DNA of 38,886 nucleotides from Gammaproteobacteria bacterium (GTDB taxonomy: Bacteria > Pseudomonadota > Gammaproteobacteria > Natronospirales > REEB76): the NCBI GenBank assembly GCA_018971365.1, contig JAGXAZ010000004.1, forward strand, positions 1-38,886, written 5' to 3'. This document shows positions 23,911-32,504 of this stretch, piece after piece. The notes below the pieces were generated by a model. The model worked only from the letters and a program-made list of their open reading frames with translations. It was not told where the DNA came from and did not search any database. The translations under genes and the position numbers were made by a program. The first letter of the stretch is position 1. Each line of letters begins with the position of its first letter.

Positions 23911-24522
23911 TCAGGCTGCGAGTTTCTCTGCATGCGCGGTGGCACGCACAGAGGGGCGTGCAGCGACGCGCTTCATGTACGCCTGCAAGTGCTTGTAGGT
24001 GCCGAGATCCAGCTTGTGGAAGTAGCTCCAGTTAAGGATGGTGTAGGCGTAAGCGTCCGCCACCGTGAACTTCGGGCCCATGAGAAATTCCTTGTCGGCG
24101 AGGTGCTGGTCCAGCAACGCGAACCGCTGCTTGAGTCTTTCGATGGCAAGCTGCTTGCCGGCTTCCGGCATGGCCGGATTCCACAGCGGGCTGAAGCCCT
24201 TGTGCAGTTCGCTGCTGATGAACGTCAGCCACTCGATGATGCGGTAGCGCTCCATGCTGCCGGGCGCGGCCAGCAAACCGGTTTCCGGCTTACGGTCAGC
24301 GAGGTATTGGAGTATCGCCGCAACTTCGGTTAGCAACGAGCCGTCGTCGAGTCGGATGGCCGGCACGTAGCCCTTGGGATTAATCCGGTAGTAATCCTCG
24401 CCGGTTTTCACCAGTTTATGCGCCTTCAAATCCACCTCGACTGCCTCGTACGGCAAGCCGAGTTCGTTCAGCACGATGTGCGGCGCCATCGAGCAGGCGC
24501 CGGGTGAATAGTACAGTTTCAT
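23911..24522 (-). CDS. Glutathione S-transferase
   Basis: This 203-residue GST (ATG 24522, AGGAG 7 bp upstream) has the N-terminal thioredoxin-like domain beginning KLYYSPGACSMAPHIVLNEL, in which Ser or Cys near residue 10 is the catalytic thiol-activating residue. INPKGYVPAIRLDDGSLLTEVAAILQYLAD is the glutathione-binding part. The all-helical C-terminal domain ends with FTVADAYAYTILNW. It resembles the bacterial beta-class GSTs. It lies between the OYE and the FMN reductase and probably conjugates electrophiles. Confidence 0.92.
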   Translation of the reverse strand: MKLYYSPGACSMAPHIVLNELGLPYEAVEVDLKAHKLVKTGEDYYRINPKGYVPAIRLDDGSLLTEVAAILQYLADRKPETGLLAAPGSMERYRIIEWLTFISSELHKGFSPLWNPAMPEAGKQLAIERLKQRFALLDQHLADKEFLMGPKFTVADAYAYTILNWSYFHKLDLGTYKHLQAYMKRVAARPSVRATAHAEKLAA

Positions 24523-24559
24523 GACGGTTCTCCTGTATTGAGTTGTGGTAAAAACCCGC

Positions 24560-25657
24560 TCAGGCGGCTTCGGCCTGCAGCGAAGGGTAATCGGTATATC
24601 CTCGCGCACCGCCTTGATAGAAAGTGCTCTGGTCAGCCTGCGCCAGCGGCGCACCCACGCGGAAGCGCTCCACCAAATCGGGATTGGCGATATAGGGAAC
24701 GCCATAAGCCACCAAATCCGCATCGCCTTTGGCAATCACGGTGTTGCCCTTGTCCCGATCGTAGCCGGTGTTGGTGATGAGCGTGCCGCGATACACCGTG
24801 CGGTAATGCGCCGTTACGTTCTGCACCATGTTGGGAATGGCGGACAGGTCGCCCTGGGCCTCGCGCAGATGCAGATAGGCGAGCTCATAGCTCGACAGTG
24901 CACCGATCACGAAGTCGTAGAGCGCTTGGGTGTCGGAATCCGGCGGCACATTCCAGGTGTTGGCGGGTGATAGGCGCACACCGGTACGATCCGCGCCGAT
25001 GGCGTCCGAAATGCCTTCGACAATTTCGAACAGGAAACGCGCGCGGTTGGGGATGCTCCCGCCGTACTCATCGCTGCGCTTGTTGGTGCTGTCGCGCAGG
25101 AATTGTTCGATGAGGTAACCGTTGGCACCATGGATTTCCACGCCGTCGAAGCCGGCTTCGACGGCATTCCTGGCCGCCCGCACATAGTCCCGTACCACCG
25201 CCTTGACCTCGTCGGTTTCCAGCGGACGCGGCGTGACCGTGTCCTTCAAGCCCTGCGGCGTGAATGACTTGGAGCGCGGATTGATGGCGGAGGGCGCCAC
25301 CGGCAGCGCACCGTCGTGAAAATCCGGGTGCGACACATAGCCCACGTGCCAGAGCTGGCTGAAGATGTGCCCGCCCTCTGCATGCACGGCATCGGTGACT
25401 TTTTTCCAGGCGCGAATCTGCGCCGCGGTATGAATGCCGGGCGTGTACACGTAGCCCACGCCTTGCGGTGAAATCTGGCTGCCCTCGGTGACGATCAGGC
25501 CGGCTGAAGCGCGCTGCGCGTAATACTGGGCATGCAACTCGGTGGGCGCACGGTCGCGGTTGTAGGCACGCGATCGCGTCAGGGGCGCCATGACCACGCG
25601 GTTGGCCAGTCTGTAGCGGCCGAGTTTCACCGGTGTCAGCAAAGGCTGAGTGTTCAT
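24560..25657 (-). CDS. Old Yellow Enzyme-family alkene reductase (NemA-like)
   Basis: The 365-residue FMN enzyme starts with LLTPVKLGRYRLANRVVMAPLTRSRA, the OYE signature, and carries EIHGANGYLIEQFLRD, where His and Asn bind the anionic substrate. RSDEYGGSIPNRARFLFE and the YGVPYIANPDLVERF end are also typical. These enzymes reduce activated alkenes, nitro compounds and N-ethylmaleimide, and some reduce chromate. It is the first gene after the ArsR regulator and its terminator, and an operator-like site lies just upstream at 25691-25710. Confidence 0.93.
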   Translation of the reverse strand: MNTQPLLTPVKLGRYRLANRVVMAPLTRSRAYNRDRAPTELHAQYYAQRASAGLIVTEGSQISPQGVGYVYTPGIHTAAQIRAWKKVTDAVHAEGGHIFSQLWHVGYVSHPDFHDGALPVAPSAINPRSKSFTPQGLKDTVTPRPLETDEVKAVVRDYVRAARNAVEAGFDGVEIHGANGYLIEQFLRDSTNKRSDEYGGSIPNRARFLFEIVEGISDAIGADRTGVRLSPANTWNVPPDSDTQALYDFVIGALSSYELAYLHLREAQGDLSAIPNMVQNVTAHYRTVYRGTLITNTGYDRDKGNTVIAKGDADLVAYGVPYIANPDLVERFRVGAPLAQADQSTFYQGGARGYTDYPSLQAEAA

Positions 25658-25690
25658 GTTGTTCTCCTTTCTCTATTCATACGTTCATAC

Positions 25691-25710
25691 ATATTTAGAT
25701 AATCCGATAT
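25691..25710 (-). promoter_or_regulatory. Operator-like 20-mer before the alkene reductase gene
   Basis: ATATTTA, a 6-bp spacer, then CCGATAT occurs 34 bp ahead of the reductase start. The architecture and the right half are identical to the site before the ArsR gene at 26076-26095; the left half shares ATAT. This points to repression of the reductase operon by the same ArsR protein. Confidence 0.55.
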
Positions 25711-25720
25711 ATAAATCCCG

Positions 25721-25740
25721 AAAAAATCCCCTTGCGGGGC
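25721..25740 (-). terminator. Rho-independent terminator after the ArsR gene
   Basis: Reading the minus strand downstream of the regulator stop at 25762, CCCC (25736-25739), a 4-base loop and GGGG (25728-25731) are followed by ATTTTTT (25721-25727). The stem is short but G+C-only and the T run is clear. It separates the regulator from the reductase gene, which then needs its own promoter. Confidence 0.6.
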
Positions 25741-25761
25741 GGGCGCGCAAATCGCGCGGGG

Positions 25762-26064
25762 TCACAGCTCCTTCTTCAGAAAATCTCCCAACTCCTTGAG
25801 TGCATCCTCGTTGCGTTCGTAAAAAGTCCATTGGCCCTCGCGGCGCGCCACCACCAGCCCGGCCTGCTCCAATATGGCGAGGTACTGCGAGGCGGTGGAC
25901 TGGGACAGGCCGAGCTTCGACTGGATTTCGCCCACGCACACCTTGCGGCCGCGGGCGCCGCCCGTGGGGCAGTCGCCGAAATGTTTACCCGGCTCCTTCA
26001 TCCACTGCAGGATCTTGAGCCGCGACTCATTGGCCAGCGCTTTGAAGACTTCCACCTGTTCCAT
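25762..26064 (-). CDS. ArsR-family winged-helix regulator
   Basis: From ATG 26064 this is a 100-residue ArsR-type repressor: VFKALANESRLKILQWMKEP, the recognition helix LGLSQSTASQYLAILEQAGLV and the wing REGQWTFYERN. It has Cys32 and Cys43 flanking a GARGRK loop before the helix-turn-helix, which might act as a redox or electrophile switch. It lacks the classical CVC metal site of helix 3. An ATATCGG/CCGATAT inverted repeat lies upstream at 26076-26095, and a related one lies before the reductase operon. Likely inducers are electrophiles or oxidants, which is inference. Confidence 0.9.
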   Translation of the reverse strand: MEQVEVFKALANESRLKILQWMKEPGKHFGDCPTGGARGRKVCVGEIQSKLGLSQSTASQYLAILEQAGLVVARREGQWTFYERNEDALKELGDFLKKEL

Positions 26065-26075
26065 GACGGGACAGT

Positions 26076-26095
26076 ATATCGGCTTTTTCCGATAT
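26076..26095 (-). promoter_or_regulatory. Inverted-repeat operator of the ArsR-family gene
   Basis: ATATCGG (26076-26082) and CCGATAT (26089-26095) form a perfect 7-bp inverted repeat with a 6-bp spacer, starting 12 bp before the regulator start. The position fits autoregulation by the ArsR-family protein. A matching but less perfect site lies at 25691-25710. Confidence 0.7.
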
Positions 26096-26309
26096 GTCAA
26101 TGCCTTTCTGCGCTTTTCCCCCTTGATGGGAATAAGGCCAAATATATAGAGTGTATGCGCTCTCTGGCCGTGATGATTTGAGCGGGGCTTTCGCGCCCCT
26201 GCGGGCTGCTCTCGCTCGCGTCGGCGCTCGGCACGCACTATGGGCGAGGAAGAACAAGAATTACTTAGAGTGCATAACAAAATACGCGAGGATCACCGCT
26301 CGGCGTAGT

Positions 26310-26345
26310 TCAAATCCCCCCTATCCCCCTTTGTAAAAGGGAGGA
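26310..26345. repeat. Short intergenic repeat with CCCTTT/AAAGGG hairpin
   Basis: The stretch AAATCCCCCCTATCCCCC, followed by CCCTTT (26327-26332) paired with AAAGGG (26336-26341), has the form of dispersed C-rich intergenic repeats seen in many proteobacteria. The rest of the gap from 26096 to 26398 holds no supported gene. A GC-rich region lies around 26190-26235. Confidence 0.45.
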
Positions 26346-26398
26346 GCGTGCTCGGTGCGCGGGGAATTTATCACGGTCGTTCATTTTGTTGGATGCTC

Positions 26399-28192
26399 TT
26401 AGAACTGGTTTTCAGACAGCGCCAGCACGCCGGCGGCGCCGGCAATGATGGATTCCTTGAGCGCCGGTGTTTTGGTGAGTTCGTAATCCGCATAGAAACG
26501 CGCGGTGCCGATTTTGGCCTTGTAAAAATCGGCCTCTGCCCCGCCCTTGGCGAGCCGCTGCTGGGCGATAAGCGCGGCGCGCGCCATTTGCCAGCCGCCC
26601 GCCACGCTGCCGAGCAACATCAGGAACGGCACCGCGCCCGCCGCCGCGGCGCGCACGCTGGCGACATAATTCGCCACCAACCAGTTGACCGACTCTTCCA
26701 GCGCATTGATGCCGGCGGCCAATCGCGTGCGGATGGCCTTCAGGTCCTCGCCGCCTGCCTTGGCAAGTTCCGTATCGAGCATGCGCATCTCGGCAATCAG
26801 CGCTTTCACGGCCAGACCCTTATCACGAGCGATTTTGCGGCCGAGCAGGTCTTTTGCCTGGATACCGGTGGTGCCCTCGTAAATCGTGCTGATGCGTGCG
26901 TCGCGATAATGCTGCGCGGCACCGGTTTCCTCGATATAACCCATGCCGCCGTGCACCTGCACGCCGAGCGAAGCAATCTCTACCGCGTTTTCGGTGCACC
27001 AGCCCTTGACCACCGGGATCATCAGGTCCACGAACTCCTGCGCCCGCGCACGTTCTTTGGCGTCCGCGAGGCGCACAGCGCGATCCAGATAGGCCGCGGT
27101 CACGTAAGCCACGGCGCGCATGGCCTCAACGCGTGCCCTCATGCTCATCAACATGCGGCGCACATCCGGGTGATGGATGATGGTCACCGGCGGGCCGCCG
27201 CGCACGCCGATATCCGCGCTCTGCACACGTTCCTTGGCGTAATCGCGCGCCTGCTGCCACGCGCGCTCCGCAATGCCCAAGCCCTGCACGCCCACGGCAA
27301 AGCGTGCCATGTTCATCATGACGAACATGTATTCCAGGCCGTGGTTTTCCTCGCCGATGAGGTAACCCGCCGCGCCCCCGTGCTCTCCGTAACTCATCAC
27401 CGCAGTGGGACTCGCGTGAATGCCGAGCTTGTGCTCTATGGACGCACACTGCACGTCGTTGCGCTTGCCGAGCGTACCGTCCGCGTTCACCAGCACCTTG
27501 GGCACTACGAACATGGAAATGCCCTTGACGCCCGCCGGCGCATCCGGCGTGCGCGCGAGCACCATGTGGACGATGTTCTCGGTCCAGTCGTGCTCGCCGT
27601 AGGTGATGAAAATCTTCTGACCGGTGAGTCTGTAGTGATCGCCCTCGCGCACCGCGCGGCAGCGTACGGCGGCCAGATCGGAACCGGCCTGCGGCTCGGA
27701 AAGATTCATGGTGCCGGTCCATTCGCCCGAAACCATCTTCGGCAGGAAGCGTTTCTTGAGGGCATCGCTGCCCGTCAACAGCACGGCATGGACCGCGCCC
27801 TGGGTCAACAGCGAACAAAGCGCGTAGGACATGTTTGCCGACTGCCACATCTCCTGCACCGGCGCGGACACCACCTGCGGCAACCCCTGACCGCCGAATT
27901 CCGGCGGCAGCGACAGCGCGTTCCAGCCGTCGGCAACAAAGCGCCGATAGGCGTCCTTGAAGCCCTTGGGGGTCGTGACCGCGCCATCGTTGAATTTCGC
28001 ACCTTGCTGATCACCGGTCTGATTGAGCGGCGCCAGCACGTCTGCTGCGAATTTGCCGGCGGCGTCCAGCACCGTGTCCAGCAACTCCGGCGTGACCTCG
28101 CCGCAATCCGGCAGGCGCGCCACCTCATCCAGGCCGGCCAGTTCAGTCAACACAAATTTCATGTCACGCAGGGGGGCGGTATAGCTGGGCAC
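26399..28192 (-). CDS. Acyl-CoA dehydrogenase with C-terminal extension domain
   Basis: The 597-residue FAD enzyme oxidises acyl-CoA to the enoyl-CoA in fatty acid or related catabolism. The central domains include SEPQAGSDLAAVRCRA and TGQKIFITYGEHD, and the C-terminal helical part has YIEETGAAQHYRDARISTIYEG, where Glu of YEGTTGIQ is the usual catalytic base. About 150 further residues match the extra C-terminal domain of long acyl-CoA dehydrogenases. It marks the return to ordinary metabolic genes after the metal region. Confidence 0.95.
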   Translation of the reverse strand: MPSYTAPLRDMKFVLTELAGLDEVARLPDCGEVTPELLDTVLDAAGKFAADVLAPLNQTGDQQGAKFNDGAVTTPKGFKDAYRRFVADGWNALSLPPEFGGQGLPQVVSAPVQEMWQSANMSYALCSLLTQGAVHAVLLTGSDALKKRFLPKMVSGEWTGTMNLSEPQAGSDLAAVRCRAVREGDHYRLTGQKIFITYGEHDWTENIVHMVLARTPDAPAGVKGISMFVVPKVLVNADGTLGKRNDVQCASIEHKLGIHASPTAVMSYGEHGGAAGYLIGEENHGLEYMFVMMNMARFAVGVQGLGIAERAWQQARDYAKERVQSADIGVRGGPPVTIIHHPDVRRMLMSMRARVEAMRAVAYVTAAYLDRAVRLADAKERARAQEFVDLMIPVVKGWCTENAVEIASLGVQVHGGMGYIEETGAAQHYRDARISTIYEGTTGIQAKDLLGRKIARDKGLAVKALIAEMRMLDTELAKAGGEDLKAIRTRLAAGINALEESVNWLVANYVASVRAAAAGAVPFLMLLGSVAGGWQMARAALIAQQRLAKGGAEADFYKAKIGTARFYADYELTKTPALKESIIAGAAGVLALSENQF

Positions 28193-28234
28193 GGAAAAGC
28201 TCCTGACAACAGACCACGGCCGGCGGCGATGCGC

Positions 28235-28789
28235 CTATTTTACAGTCTCGCCCCCACTCGCAGGGAACAACTCGGCACCGTCAGCCTTGGTGGCATCCGT
28301 CACCAGTTGGTGGAACAGCGAGGACTCGCGCTTGTAGAAACCCGCGGTATGAAATGAGTCCGCAAGCCTGAAATGCGTGTAATCGAAATGATGGCACAGC
28401 TCGTGCAACAGGGTGCGCAGGAAACTGCGGAACGCGACCACTTGCCGGCGCGTGGCGGTGCGCATCCATAAAGTGATCTTCGCCACTTTGAGCGCGCCCT
28501 CCACGCCTTCATACAGGCCGTGCAGCTCACCGTAACGGCTGGACGGCCGTTTCGCCAGTACCTTGATCGTGACCGGCGGCGCCTGCAACTGGTCGCACAT
28601 TCGGTCCGCTAAAGCCTGGCAAACCTGCTGCACCGCCGCGGGCCGGTCCGACTTGAGCGCTGTCTGCAGTTCCGCCACCGGCAACCACAATTCCGACGCG
28701 TTCGATAACTGTAGTGCCTCGATGCGCTCGCTGGCATCGTAGATACGCTTGTTGCCAGCACTCAGACGTGCGTAATAATGGAAGGGCAT
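28235..28789 (-). CDS. Putative zinc metallopeptidase of unknown family
   Basis: The 184-residue protein carries TLLHELCHHFDYTHF at about residues 131-145, an HExxH zinc motif with His-Glu-Leu-Cys-His. The rest is not a family I can name; ALADRMCDQLQ and SRYGELHGLYE precede the motif. There is no signal peptide, so it would be cytoplasmic. It runs divergently from the DUF998-like gene with about 20 bp between the starts, so their promoters overlap. Confidence 0.75.
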   Translation of the reverse strand: MPFHYYARLSAGNKRIYDASERIEALQLSNASELWLPVAELQTALKSDRPAAVQQVCQALADRMCDQLQAPPVTIKVLAKRPSSRYGELHGLYEGVEGALKVAKITLWMRTATRRQVVAFRSFLRTLLHELCHHFDYTHFRLADSFHTAGFYKRESSLFHQLVTDATKADGAELFPASGGETVK

Positions 28790-28809
28790 GCGCTACCTAT
28801 AATATCCCG

Positions 28810-29442
28810 ATGCCTGCATCCGCTCGAGTATCACCTGTTGCACCCTGGCTCGGTCGGCTGGCGCTGATCGGAGTGCTGTACTTCTTCCTGGCCTCGGCAG
28901 TGGTGCAATTTCTGCGGGCGGATTACAGCTTCATGGGCACGCCGCTGAGCTTTTACCTGCTCGGCCCGTACGGTGGCTGGCTGCATTCTGCGTTCTACGC
29001 CCTCGCTGCCGCCATCGCGCTGCTGGCGACCGGACTGTATCTCGGCAGTGAACAAGGGGCGCGCACTGCCGCGACCCTGCTGCTGTTCACCCTGGGCGCT
29101 GCGGGCGTGGCAGTCGCGGCCATTTCCCCGACGGATACGACTGCCACGCTCACCCTGCATGGCGCCATCCACATTTTCGCAGCCGTCGTCGCCTTCCTGT
29201 GCACCAGCGTTGCCATGCTGATTCAATCCTGGTATTTCCGTCGCACGCCCCGCTGGCGGCCGTATTTCCGTCCCGCAATGCAACTAGCGGTGTTCGAATT
29301 CGCCGTGCTGTGGTGGTATGCCCTGCTGCACCACCCGGCGCGCGGCTTCATGGAAAAGCTCACCATCCTGCTGATCCTGCTCTGGTTGGCGCTGGCGGCC
29401 TGGTGGCTGCAATGGCCGGCGCATCGCCGGCGGCAACTATAA
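28810..29442 (+). CDS. DUF998-like integral membrane protein
   Basis: From ATG 28810 this is a 210-residue protein with about six membrane segments (roughly 15-38, 50-75, 80-105, 115-140, 155-170, 180-200). It has the look of the DUF998 family: SFYLLGPYGGWLHSAFYALA near the N terminus and FEFAVLWWYALLHHPARG near the C terminus. The family has no established function. A longer start at 28714 would overlap the divergent gene and is unlikely. Confidence 0.8.
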   Translation: MPASARVSPVAPWLGRLALIGVLYFFLASAVVQFLRADYSFMGTPLSFYLLGPYGGWLHSAFYALAAAIALLATGLYLGSEQGARTAATLLLFTLGAAGVAVAAISPTDTTATLTLHGAIHIFAAVVAFLCTSVAMLIQSWYFRRTPRWRPYFRPAMQLAVFEFAVLWWYALLHHPARGFMEKLTILLILLWLALAAWWLQWPAHRRRQL

Positions 29443-29475
29443 TTCCCCGCATCTTTCCGCATTGCCGCACCATCT

Positions 29476-29973
29476 ATGAGCCGCTGGCGTCCCGCTCCGC
29501 CCAAACCCTCGCCCTACATCACCGCGGCTGGTTACCGGCGGCTGGAAAACGAATTGAAGCATTTATGGGAACAGCGCGCCGAGGTGGTGCAGGCGCTGTC
29601 CGCCGCCGCCGCTGAAGGCGACCGCTCGGAGAATGCGGAATACATCTACCGCAAAAAGCAATTGCGTGAGATGGACGGGCGCATCGGCTACTTGCAGAAG
29701 CGCATGCCCGAATTGCACGTTATTTCCGATCCGCCGCCGGACCGCCGCCGGATTTTTTTCGGCGCACAGGTGACACTGGAAGATGATCACGGCACGCAGA
29801 CCGTCTATCGAATCGTGGGCGCAGATGAATTTGATCCGGCCGCCCACTGCATCAGCATTGATTCGCCGCTTGCGCAGGCCCTGCTCAAGAAAACCGTGGA
29901 CGACGAAGTGCGCGTGCAGACTCCTGCGACTGAAGCCCGCTACTGCATTGTCGGCATCAGCTACGAGGTCTAG
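29476..29973 (+). CDS. greB: Transcription elongation factor GreB
   Basis: The 165-residue protein has the coiled-coil N-terminal half with ITAAGYRRLENELKHLW and the acidic tip GDRSENAEYIYRKKQLREMD, whose Asp and Glu enter the RNA polymerase secondary channel to promote cleavage of stalled transcripts. The C-terminal FKBP-like domain follows with FGAQVTLEDDHG and ISIDSPLAQALLKK. The YIYRKKQLRE wording separates GreB from GreA. Confidence 0.95.
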   Translation: MSRWRPAPPKPSPYITAAGYRRLENELKHLWEQRAEVVQALSAAAAEGDRSENAEYIYRKKQLREMDGRIGYLQKRMPELHVISDPPPDRRRIFFGAQVTLEDDHGTQTVYRIVGADEFDPAAHCISIDSPLAQALLKKTVDDEVRVQTPATEARYCIVGISYEV

Positions 29974-30030
29974 GCCGTCAAAAATCCGCACGCCCTGGCC
30001 GGCAAACTCTCATTGTGGGAGTGGCAATGC

Positions 30031-30092
30031 TGTGGGAGCGACGGTCTCCGTCGCGATTCAAATTCAATCGCGATCGGGACGAGCGCTCCCAC
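30031..30092. repeat. REP-like paired stem-loop repeat
   Basis: GTGGGAGCG (30032-30040) pairs with CGCTCCCAC (30084-30092) and TCGCGATT (30051-30058) with AATCGCGA (30066-30073), with equal 10-base gaps. The left half contains its own stem CGACGG/CCGTCG. This has the form of GTGGGAGCG-type REP elements of gammaproteobacteria. A second copy type lies near 33513-33558. Confidence 0.75.
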
Positions 30093-30107
30093 CGAGAGAA
30101 TGTCAGG

Positions 30108-30416
30108 TCAACTCTTTCCAAAAAGCCGTTTCAATTCTTCTTGCGCTTTGCTGATGGCACTGGTGTCGCGCGGCCGAAACGCGCTCGCGCGCGGCTCGAA
30201 ATAGTCGCAGAAATTGGCGCGCTGCTTGTCCTTCGGTGGGTCGGCGCGCTCTTCAGTGCAGCCTTCCGGTTTGCGCGGGTCATAAAAACGGCACTGAAGG
30301 CAAACATGCAGTTCGGCGCGGCAGGCCAGGCATTCCGACAGCCGCGACAGCGGCATGGGCACGTCCTTGAGTGTCGCGCCGCATTTCCAGCACACCAGCG
30401 AATCAGCAGGGTTCAC
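30108..30416 (-). CDS. Small zinc-ribbon-like protein of unknown function
   Basis: The 102-residue protein has three Cys-x-x-Cys pairs: CWKCGAT, CLACRAEL and CLQCRFYDP, followed by two single Cys. These suggest one or two zinc ribbons. The tail is charged and probably helical (ISKAQEELKRLFGK). It has no enzyme motif. It is conserved in style but not recognised as a named family. It lies downstream of a second small minus-strand gene. Confidence 0.75.
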   Translation of the reverse strand: MNPADSLVCWKCGATLKDVPMPLSRLSECLACRAELHVCLQCRFYDPRKPEGCTEERADPPKDKQRANFCDYFEPRASAFRPRDTSAISKAQEELKRLFGKS

Positions 30417-30458
30417 GCTTTGTCCCCTCTCCCATTGGGAGAGGAAAGGCTGAGGGAA

Positions 30459-30758
30459 TCAAGCCCGCGCGGCGTTGGAGTCGGTGGGAGTATGGTAGTA
30501 GTCGCTGTCTTCGGCGAATTCGCGAATCAACTTCTCAAGTTCCGCCTGGCGCAGGCCTGAGGTGGACACCGGCGCGCAATCTTCGCACATGGGATCTTCG
30601 CAGGGCTGGCGCGAGTACAGCCAGAAATGCACCGCACCGGCCAGCAGGCCGTCCGCGATGTCCCAGAGATCCGCTTCGGGATGCTCGTCGCTGACGTGAT
30701 TGGCAAGCTCCACCACCTGCTCGGCCGTGGATTCGAAGGACGAAATCTCAGTATTCAT
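30459..30758 (-). CDS. Small hypothetical protein with Cys motif
   Basis: From ATG 30758 the protein is 99 residues, mostly helical, with ADLWDIADGLLAGAVHFWLYS and the Cys-rich PCEDPMCEDCAPV. The latter may bind a metal. I do not recognise the family. It is upstream of the zinc-ribbon gene by about 40 bp and likely in the same transcript. Confidence 0.65.
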   Translation of the reverse strand: MNTEISSFESTAEQVVELANHVSDEHPEADLWDIADGLLAGAVHFWLYSRQPCEDPMCEDCAPVSTSGLRQAELEKLIREFAEDSDYYHTPTDSNAARA

Positions 30759-30817
30759 GGCGTAATCCGGATGCCCCAAAAGGGCCAGTATTTTAGCAGA
30801 ATCGGGCTAGCCGCCGC

Positions 30818-31945
30818 TCACAGCGCACTCACGCGGTGGCGATAATGCACGCGCCGTTCCTTGAGATAGGCCACGATGTATTCGAAGCAACCCGCGGCAC
30901 GCGCCACGATTTCCGGCGGATGCACTCCCGGTTCGCGGAACCTGCGCTCCAGCAGCAGATTGGCGGCCGCCGTGCAGGTAAACCCGGTGGTGCGTGCCAT
31001 CGAGGTAAAACCGGTGGTCGGGTCGTATTCATCATGCACTTCCCACACGTGGCGCACGTGCCTGCCGTCTTCCTTACCCTCCACGGTGACGCGCATGACA
31101 GTGAATTCCGCTTCGCCTGGCGCGAGTTTCCACTGTTCCAGCAGCAGCTTCACCGCCAGATCCAGCGGCCGTACTTTGACGGTACTGACATCCAGCGTGT
31201 CCGTGGAAAAAAATCCTGATTGTGCAAGAGCTTCAATCAGCGCCGCGTGGCCCGGATAGCGCAGGGTCTTTTCCGCCATCTCCGGAATATGCGCCATGGT
31301 CTTGAGCAGCGAGCGCAGGCCGTCGGTATTGAAAGCCTCGAGCCGGCCCACGCCGTCAAATTCAACGGTTTCGCACTCGCTCAATGCCGGCAATGTCACG
31401 ACCTTGCCGGCACGTTGCAGGCGCGCCGGACGCGTGTATTCCTCGATCACGTCTATCGGAGAAAACGGCGCCTTGTAATTGAAGGGCGGCTGCGGATGTT
31501 TCGGCAGCCCGCCCACCAGACATTCGAATCGCGCGACCTGCATGTGCGCGTCATGATGACCGAGAATCAGGTTATCCATGCCCGGCGCTACGCCGATATC
31601 CACCAGTGCGGTAACGCCCCGGCGCTTGGCGAGCGCATCAAGTTCCACTGCGTCCTCGGGGAAAAACGAGATGTCCGCCACGTTTTTGCCGGCTTTAATC
31701 AGCGCCTTTAGAGTGCGGAAGCCCAAAAACCCCGGTAGCGCCGACACCACCAAGTCGAACGGCCGCACGAAATCCGCGAGTACCTGCGCGTCCGTGAGAT
31801 CCAGTTGGCGCGTAATGATGCCGTGCGATGCGAGCCGTGCAAGCGCCTCTGCACTGCGATCGGCCGCGGAGACTTCGTGGCGGCCGGCCAGGTCGCGGGC
31901 CATGACACCGCCCACCATGCCGGCGCCCAGTACGCAGATTCGCAT
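30818..31945 (-). CDS. Saccharopine-dehydrogenase-like NAD(P) enzyme
   Basis: The 375-residue protein (ATG 31945) starts with a Rossmann dinucleotide site, MRICVLGAGMVGGVMARDLAG, and continues in the pattern of saccharopine dehydrogenase or lysine dehydrogenase relatives: FDLVVSALPGFLGFRTLKALI, then ALVDIGVAPGMDNLILGHH and a C-terminal substrate domain with WEVHDEYDPTTGFTSMARTTG. The amino acid substrate is not fixed by sequence. It runs away from the gene at 32047. Confidence 0.87.
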   Translation of the reverse strand: MRICVLGAGMVGGVMARDLAGRHEVSAADRSAEALARLASHGIITRQLDLTDAQVLADFVRPFDLVVSALPGFLGFRTLKALIKAGKNVADISFFPEDAVELDALAKRRGVTALVDIGVAPGMDNLILGHHDAHMQVARFECLVGGLPKHPQPPFNYKAPFSPIDVIEEYTRPARLQRAGKVVTLPALSECETVEFDGVGRLEAFNTDGLRSLLKTMAHIPEMAEKTLRYPGHAALIEALAQSGFFSTDTLDVSTVKVRPLDLAVKLLLEQWKLAPGEAEFTVMRVTVEGKEDGRHVRHVWEVHDEYDPTTGFTSMARTTGFTCTAAANLLLERRFREPGVHPPEIVARAAGCFEYIVAYLKERRVHYRHRVSAL

Positions 31946-32046
31946 GTCGCTAGCCCTTGTCGTTGTGGACCTTGGCCCCATCTTGTTGCAGAAGCCGGCC
32001 GGTCGCAAGCGCTGCCGGCGCCGCACGCATTTCTGCTAACCTAGTC

Positions 32047-32487
32047 ATGCAAGCCAAATCCACCGGACACGCCGCCATGGTCACCGAAGCCAAAGACCTC
32101 GATATCCAGATGTCGCCCGAACAGCTCTATCAGGAGGAAGTGTTTACCGATCGCAACGTCGGTACCATTCAGCGCCTTACACCGGTAACGCGCGACGGCG
32201 GACCGGACCAGACGCGGCCGGTGATTTACTCCGGCCAGACCCAGGTGCTCACGCCGCTCGGCACGCTGCCCATCAGTTTCGACATCGAGGCCAAGTCGCT
32301 GAAGGAAGCGGCGGAAAGATTCGGCGTTGGCGCCAAGGCCGCCATCGAGCAGACCATGAAGCGCCTGGAAGAACTGCGCCGCGAGGCGGCCTCCTCCATC
32401 GTGTTGCCCGGAGCCGGCAACGGCGGGCTTGGGGGCCTGGGTGGCACGGGCCGGCTGCCCGGTGGCGGCAAAATCAAGCTGCCCTAA
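32047..32487 (+). CDS. Hypothetical protein with Gly-rich tail
   Basis: The 146-residue protein has EEVFTDRNVGTIQRLTPVT and GQTQVLTPLGTLPISFDIEA, a segment found in conserved gammaproteobacterial proteins of unknown function. A charged helix (AIEQTMKRLEELRREA) follows, and the end is Gly-rich (GLGGLGGTGRLPGGGK). ATG 32047 lacks a Shine-Dalgarno; ATG 32077 is the other option. It starts 100 bp from the divergent gene. Confidence 0.75.
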   Translation: MQAKSTGHAAMVTEAKDLDIQMSPEQLYQEEVFTDRNVGTIQRLTPVTRDGGPDQTRPVIYSGQTQVLTPLGTLPISFDIEAKSLKEAAERFGVGAKAAIEQTMKRLEELRREAASSIVLPGAGNGGLGGLGGTGRLPGGGKIKLP

Positions 32488-32504
32488 TTCCGTAAGCGGT
32501 TCCC

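Noticed and set aside
26348-28357. Long plus-strand open frame of 669 codons
   Set aside because: It lies opposite the acyl-CoA dehydrogenase, is His- and Arg-rich without any domain, and is a high-GC shadow of the real gene.
29988-30095. Small RNA or CRISPR-like repeat
   Set aside because: The inverted repeats are explained by a REP-like element; there is no series of direct repeats with spacers.
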